From NCBI GenBank assembly GCA_025667525.1, contig JANFOE010000581.1:248001-312000 (forward strand): a stretch of 64,000 bases of DNA. The letters are read 5' to 3'. Of this stretch, positions 59,988 through 64,000 are shown in pieces. Positions within the stretch are counted from its first letter, which is position 1; each line of letters starts with the position of its first letter. Both the position numbers and the translations under genes were made by a program. The notes under the pieces were generated by a model. It was given only the letters and a program-made list of their open reading frames with translations. It had not been told where the DNA came from and did not search any database. The stretch comes from Glebionis coronaria. Taxonomy: Eukaryota; Streptophyta; Magnoliopsida; Asterales; Asteraceae.

Positions 59988-60255
59988 GACAATGGAGATA
60001 TGGAGTTGTAAATTTAAAATATAGCCGTTGCTCTAGTGGATGTTTTATGGTCAATTGAAGCCTTTATTTCTTTCAAAACAATTTGTTGTAATTGACTGGA
60101 AAATACTTTTTATAGACAAAAATTAAAGTTTTTTTTCTTTTTCTTCTGCTTTTCAGTACATTTTATAGAATATTAAATACAGTCAAAAGTCTATTTTAAT
60201 TAACCATTTATTAAGTTTACAATAAAATACACAAAAAAAAAATTAAAAAATTAAA

Positions 60256-61066
60256 AAAACTAAGTGGGTGTTTATGATTGCGTTTAGAACTAGATTATTT
60301 ATTTATTTCATTTTTAAAATGGAGTTAAGTTAAAATGAATGTTTGGATAATAAAAGGAGAAAAGTGATTATTTGCGTTTAAAAACTTCCAAAATAGAGTT
60401 TTGAAAAAGTAAGTGGGTGTTTGGGATTACGTTTGCAATCAGATTATCTGCTTATTTCATTTTGAAAATGGAGATAAGCTAAAATGAGTGTTTGGATAAT
60501 AAATTAAGATAAGTGATTATTTGCGTTTAGAAGCTTCCAAAATGAAGTTTTGAAAAAGTAAGTGGGGAGCTACTTATTTCATTTTAAAAATGGAGTTCAT
60601 TTTATTCATTTTATTTATCAAATAATCAAATAATCAAATTTGCCAAACACTCAAAAAACTGATTATCTGATTATTGCAATTTCAAACTGGATAATCAAAT
60701 CAAAATACAATTTTTTAGAATGACGTTTTCAAAATGATGATTATCTAATTATTCATTTTTAAAATAAATAATCTGTTTTAAATAAGCAATCCCAAACACC
60801 CCTTAAGTGAAAAGCTATTTATTTCATTTTCAAAATGGAGAAAAGTTAAAATAAGTTTATTTTATTCATGTTACTAATCAACTAAACAAATAATCTGTTT
60901 TGCCACACACTAAAAAATTGATAATCTGATTATTGCGATTTAAAACAAAATAATCAAATCCAAACACTATTTCACAAAATCACGTTTTCTAATTGTTGAT
61001 TATCTGATTATTCATTTTCAAAACAGATAATTATTTTTCAGTAAGCAATCCCAAACACCTCCTAAG
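60256..61066. mobile_element. MITE cluster, copy B, single 271-bp unit
   Basis: The same termini as 50973-52315 (GTGGGTGTTTATGATTGCG at the left and GCAATCCCAAACACC at the right), but the internal tandem array is not expanded. Confidence 0.75.
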
Positions 61067-62359
61067 TTTACAGCAGACCTGAAGAACTCGGATTATCGAG
61101 TTCGGGTGATTATCAGGTTCGAGTAATTATCAGCTTTGGGTGATTACTGAGCCAGGTTAAAATGGGTCAGGTGATTCGGATTGTCGGGTCATATGAAAAA
61201 TCCAACTAAACGTAAATAAACACGTGGATAGACAACTTATATAATTCTTGAACACTTGTTTTATGTTGTATGTTTTTCTTTTATATGGTTGAATGTATTT
61301 CAAAATTAAAATCTGTTGAAATAACAAATATAGGCTAGTTCAAAAAAAAAAAACTTAGGTGTAATCACCAACTGATGTTTGTAATAATCTGTCAGTTGGT
61401 TTCAGAGGAGAAAGTGAGTACGCCTGCCAACTGAACAATTTCTTCCTAATTGGAAGCTTTTATAACTTAGTCTTATTTTTTATTAAGAGCGCTAAGTATA
61501 GTAACACCGTAACATCAAAAAAGTACTGTCACCGGTCACATCAACATAATATCGAAACAACACTAACACCTTTGATTAACTGTTAAATTTTACTAACAAT
61601 TTGTTGTAACCCGAACCATAAGAATACACCGTATTCACCACAACTACTCATCGCCATCTCATTACAGCCATTAAGCACATGCGTCTAAGTGGACCGAAAT
61701 TAAGTCAATAACCTAGACTCTTGATAATCGAGACCATCATACACCTTCTATAACAACAATCAATCTTCAAATTAATCAAATCCTTTCTTGTGGCCACAAT
61801 AAACGAATCCCTATTCTATTTTCGAATTGATTTTGGAGATTATGTTATAGATAATGTGTTAATGTTGCTATTTGATGTGTTTTTTTATTGTTTGGATCTC
61901 GGTTTGTACAAGCTATAGGATTTATTGGTTGTTGATCTTCGATTCTAGATCTGGTAATGGATTTAATAGTGGGTTTTGTTGTGACGTGAATCTTGGATCT
62001 GGTTTGACATTGATACCGGATCTGTGATGTTTTTCATTTTTGGTCTGGGTTTTGATTTGATATGGTTCTTTTGAGATAATGGTTTTAATCGGTGGTGATG
62101 ATAAGTTTTTACGGGGGATTTGTTTTGGATAAGACATTTGCAGTTGGTTGGTTAAACTGGGTTTTGTTCAAAACAGTGTGCATTCTCTCCCTCAAAAACT
62201 GCATTTACACTAGTAGTTTTCGAGTAATACAAATTTTGAACAATGTTAGTAGCAATTAATATGAATGGCTGGATCAAATTTTGAACAATGTTATTCTTTT
62301 AATACCATGTGAGTGTGTTGGTGACTCATCAAGTTATTATAATGAAAAGGACCGAAATA

Positions 62360-62535
62360 CCACTCTACTCCCAAAAGTTAACAGCCAAAACTAACTCCCA
62401 TCCAAAATAGGGACCAAATGTGTTGATAGTTTCAAAAATAGGGATCATCCGTGTATTTAATTTGAGATAGAGACTAAACGTGATGTTTGGTATAAACCAT
62501 AGGGACCAAACATAAAATTTTTCTTAATGCTATAA
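62360..62535. mobile_element. Right terminus of the long-TIR element in copy B
   Basis: It matches the right TIR at 56500-56682. The left TIR and the CA microsatellite are gone with the 2.9-kb deletion. Confidence 0.8.
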
Positions 62536-63247
62536 CACACTTATAAATTTATTGAGAAGTCGTTCTAAAAAAATAAAAATTTACTGAGAAGTTTATCATA
62601 ATGGATGCTCTTACATCTTGAAATAGAATCATCATTACATTAATAATTACATTAAAGCTCTTTATTATTACACCCATTTCAAATTATAGTCACACTTTGA
62701 TTTTTTCGGTCTTTTTCTTTCAACTTTGACCCTAATTTTTTTTGTATTACATGATCCTTAATGAAAAATATCATCTTATAATAAGTGTCAACTTTTAATA
62801 TGCACAAGTTCTAAAAAATCACCACGTACGCTCTCCACAATCAAATACGTCTTCTTTTAAAACCTCTTCTTATTAGATGAAATGCAAATTAAGTGAAAAA
62901 TTAGGTATGTCAAAACAATTTAATATAGCAATAACATACTGGGCTACGCATGATTGGCCACAAAAATAGGTCTTAAGTTCGAGTATCATTATATAATATA
63001 TACATTAGGGCGGAAAATTATGGAAGAAGCAGACATGCATTTGTTTGAATTTCTAAGAGCTTGACACATGTATCAATATAGGTGTGTCAATTTGTGATCC
63101 GATATGAAACTCGATTTGAAACCGACACAATAATTAACCTTTTCACGTTTATTAAACACGTTTGGTTCAGGTTAGAAATAAAATAAATGTATCGACCCGC
63201 CAACACGTTTAAGTTTTTTTCTTAAATTTAAAACTATTTATATATTA

Positions 63248-63521
63248 CCCCCTCCGTCCCAAATTAATATTCCACCTTTCTATTTTAATCTGTCCCAAAT
63301 TAATTATCCACAAATAAAAATAAATAGAGATGTTTGATAAATTTATCATATGACCCTTTATTGAAAGTATTATTATATAACTTGAAAGTAGATTTAAATT
63401 GATTTTACTGACTGTTAAATTGTCATTATGTTAAAAAGTATGAGAAATAACGTTGTAATTAATACACTTTTTTAAACTCTGTGTATTTTTTCGGGAGACG
63501 ATAATTTTGAGACAGATGGAG
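63248..63521. mobile_element. Stowaway-type MITE, copy B
   Basis: The paralogous copy of 57860-58133, also 274 bp and also flanked by TA, so it was present before the duplication. Confidence 0.85.
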
Positions 63522-64000
63522 TATTATACGGGATACATACGTTAAATAAATCGACCCATCCATAAACTCGTTTAACTTGGTTAACAATGTAGTGTTTCAA
63601 CTTTTGTATATATAAAACGGATTAAATAGGTGAACCCGAAACTCGTTTAACTTATTCAACTCGTGTAACCTATATAACATGTCATCCCATTATCGGTCAA
63701 ATGAGTCAGGTTCGAATTATGTGTAAACATGTTAGGATTGACGTATCTGTCCGATTATTTAAATACGTCGTGTTTGAATTGGGGTTTCCTCACCTGCTAA
63801 CTTATTAACCCGAACACGTCCATCCTAACCCAACATGAATTGCTACTCCTATATGAAGATAAGAGTGGAGAAAGTATAACATTTAGTTGAGTTCATCAAT
63901 AAATACTTCGATAAGATACATTGTAGTGAATTCAATTGTTCAAAGATGCTTATGTCGACTAAAAACACATTGATTCTTTTATTATATATTATTACCTCAT

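Larger units (their letters stand above)
59994..64000. repeat. Second copy of a segmental tandem duplication (copy B), running out of the window
   Basis: 59994-61578 matches 50709-52834 and 61609-64000 matches 55750-58620, in the same orientation. Differences from copy A: only one 271-bp unit instead of three; 52835-55749 missing and replaced by about 30 bp (61579-61608); no solo LTR at about 62729; and 57559-57674 missing. It ends at the point corresponding to 58620, 17 bp before the stop codon of the cysteine-rich peptide gene in copy A. Confidence 0.93.

Overview
The window is nuclear DNA from a flowering plant. It is AT-rich, with intron-containing genes that match angiosperm families, long-LTR retroelements, MULE, hAT and Harbinger-type elements, and many foldback MITEs. 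The style of the repeats suggests an asterid eudicot, possibly Asteraceae, but this is a guess. All gene models were spliced by eye from GT/AG signals and recalled family sequences. No database search was run.

Region 1 (1-15.7 kb) holds two convergent genes. The first is a DRP2-type dynamin (+, 805-11150), with 21 exons visible and only the first exon or exons missing upstream. The second is a short-chain dehydrogenase/reductase like plant pterin aldehyde reductase (-, 12377-15687, five exons, 242 aa). Region 3 (41.0-49.3 kb) holds a U2AF35-related CCCH zinc-finger protein (URP/ZRSR2 type, C3H5-like, nine exons, 787 aa). From memory, Arabidopsis carries the same families in the same order at At1g10290, At1g10310 and At1g10320, so these three look like an old collinear block pushed apart by transposons.

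Region 2 (16.5-37 kb) is the transposon block. A MULE (16616-19441) has an 8/9 match of its 9-bp target duplications. A 2.8-kb solo LTR (19799-22616, target duplication TATCC) splits a small reading frame. Then comes a 14-kb composite of a non-autonomous long-LTR retroelement (22929-36952). The composite has two direct LTRs and one inverted LTR, so both outer ends are U3 ends, yet the whole structure is flanked by TATTT duplications. It therefore appears to have integrated as one aberrant, partly palindromic molecule.

Region 4 (49.3-64 kb) holds an uncharacterised single-exon gene (-, 50147-50680), a small secreted cysteine-rich peptide gene (-, 58637-58958) and a tandem segmental duplication of about 9.3 kb (from 50709 and from 59994). 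The duplication lets later events be ordered: a solo-LTR insertion with its empty site preserved in the other copy, a 271-bp satellite expansion, and a 2.9-kb deletion carrying about 30 bp of filler. The second copy runs off the window just before the point where a second cysteine-rich peptide gene would be expected.
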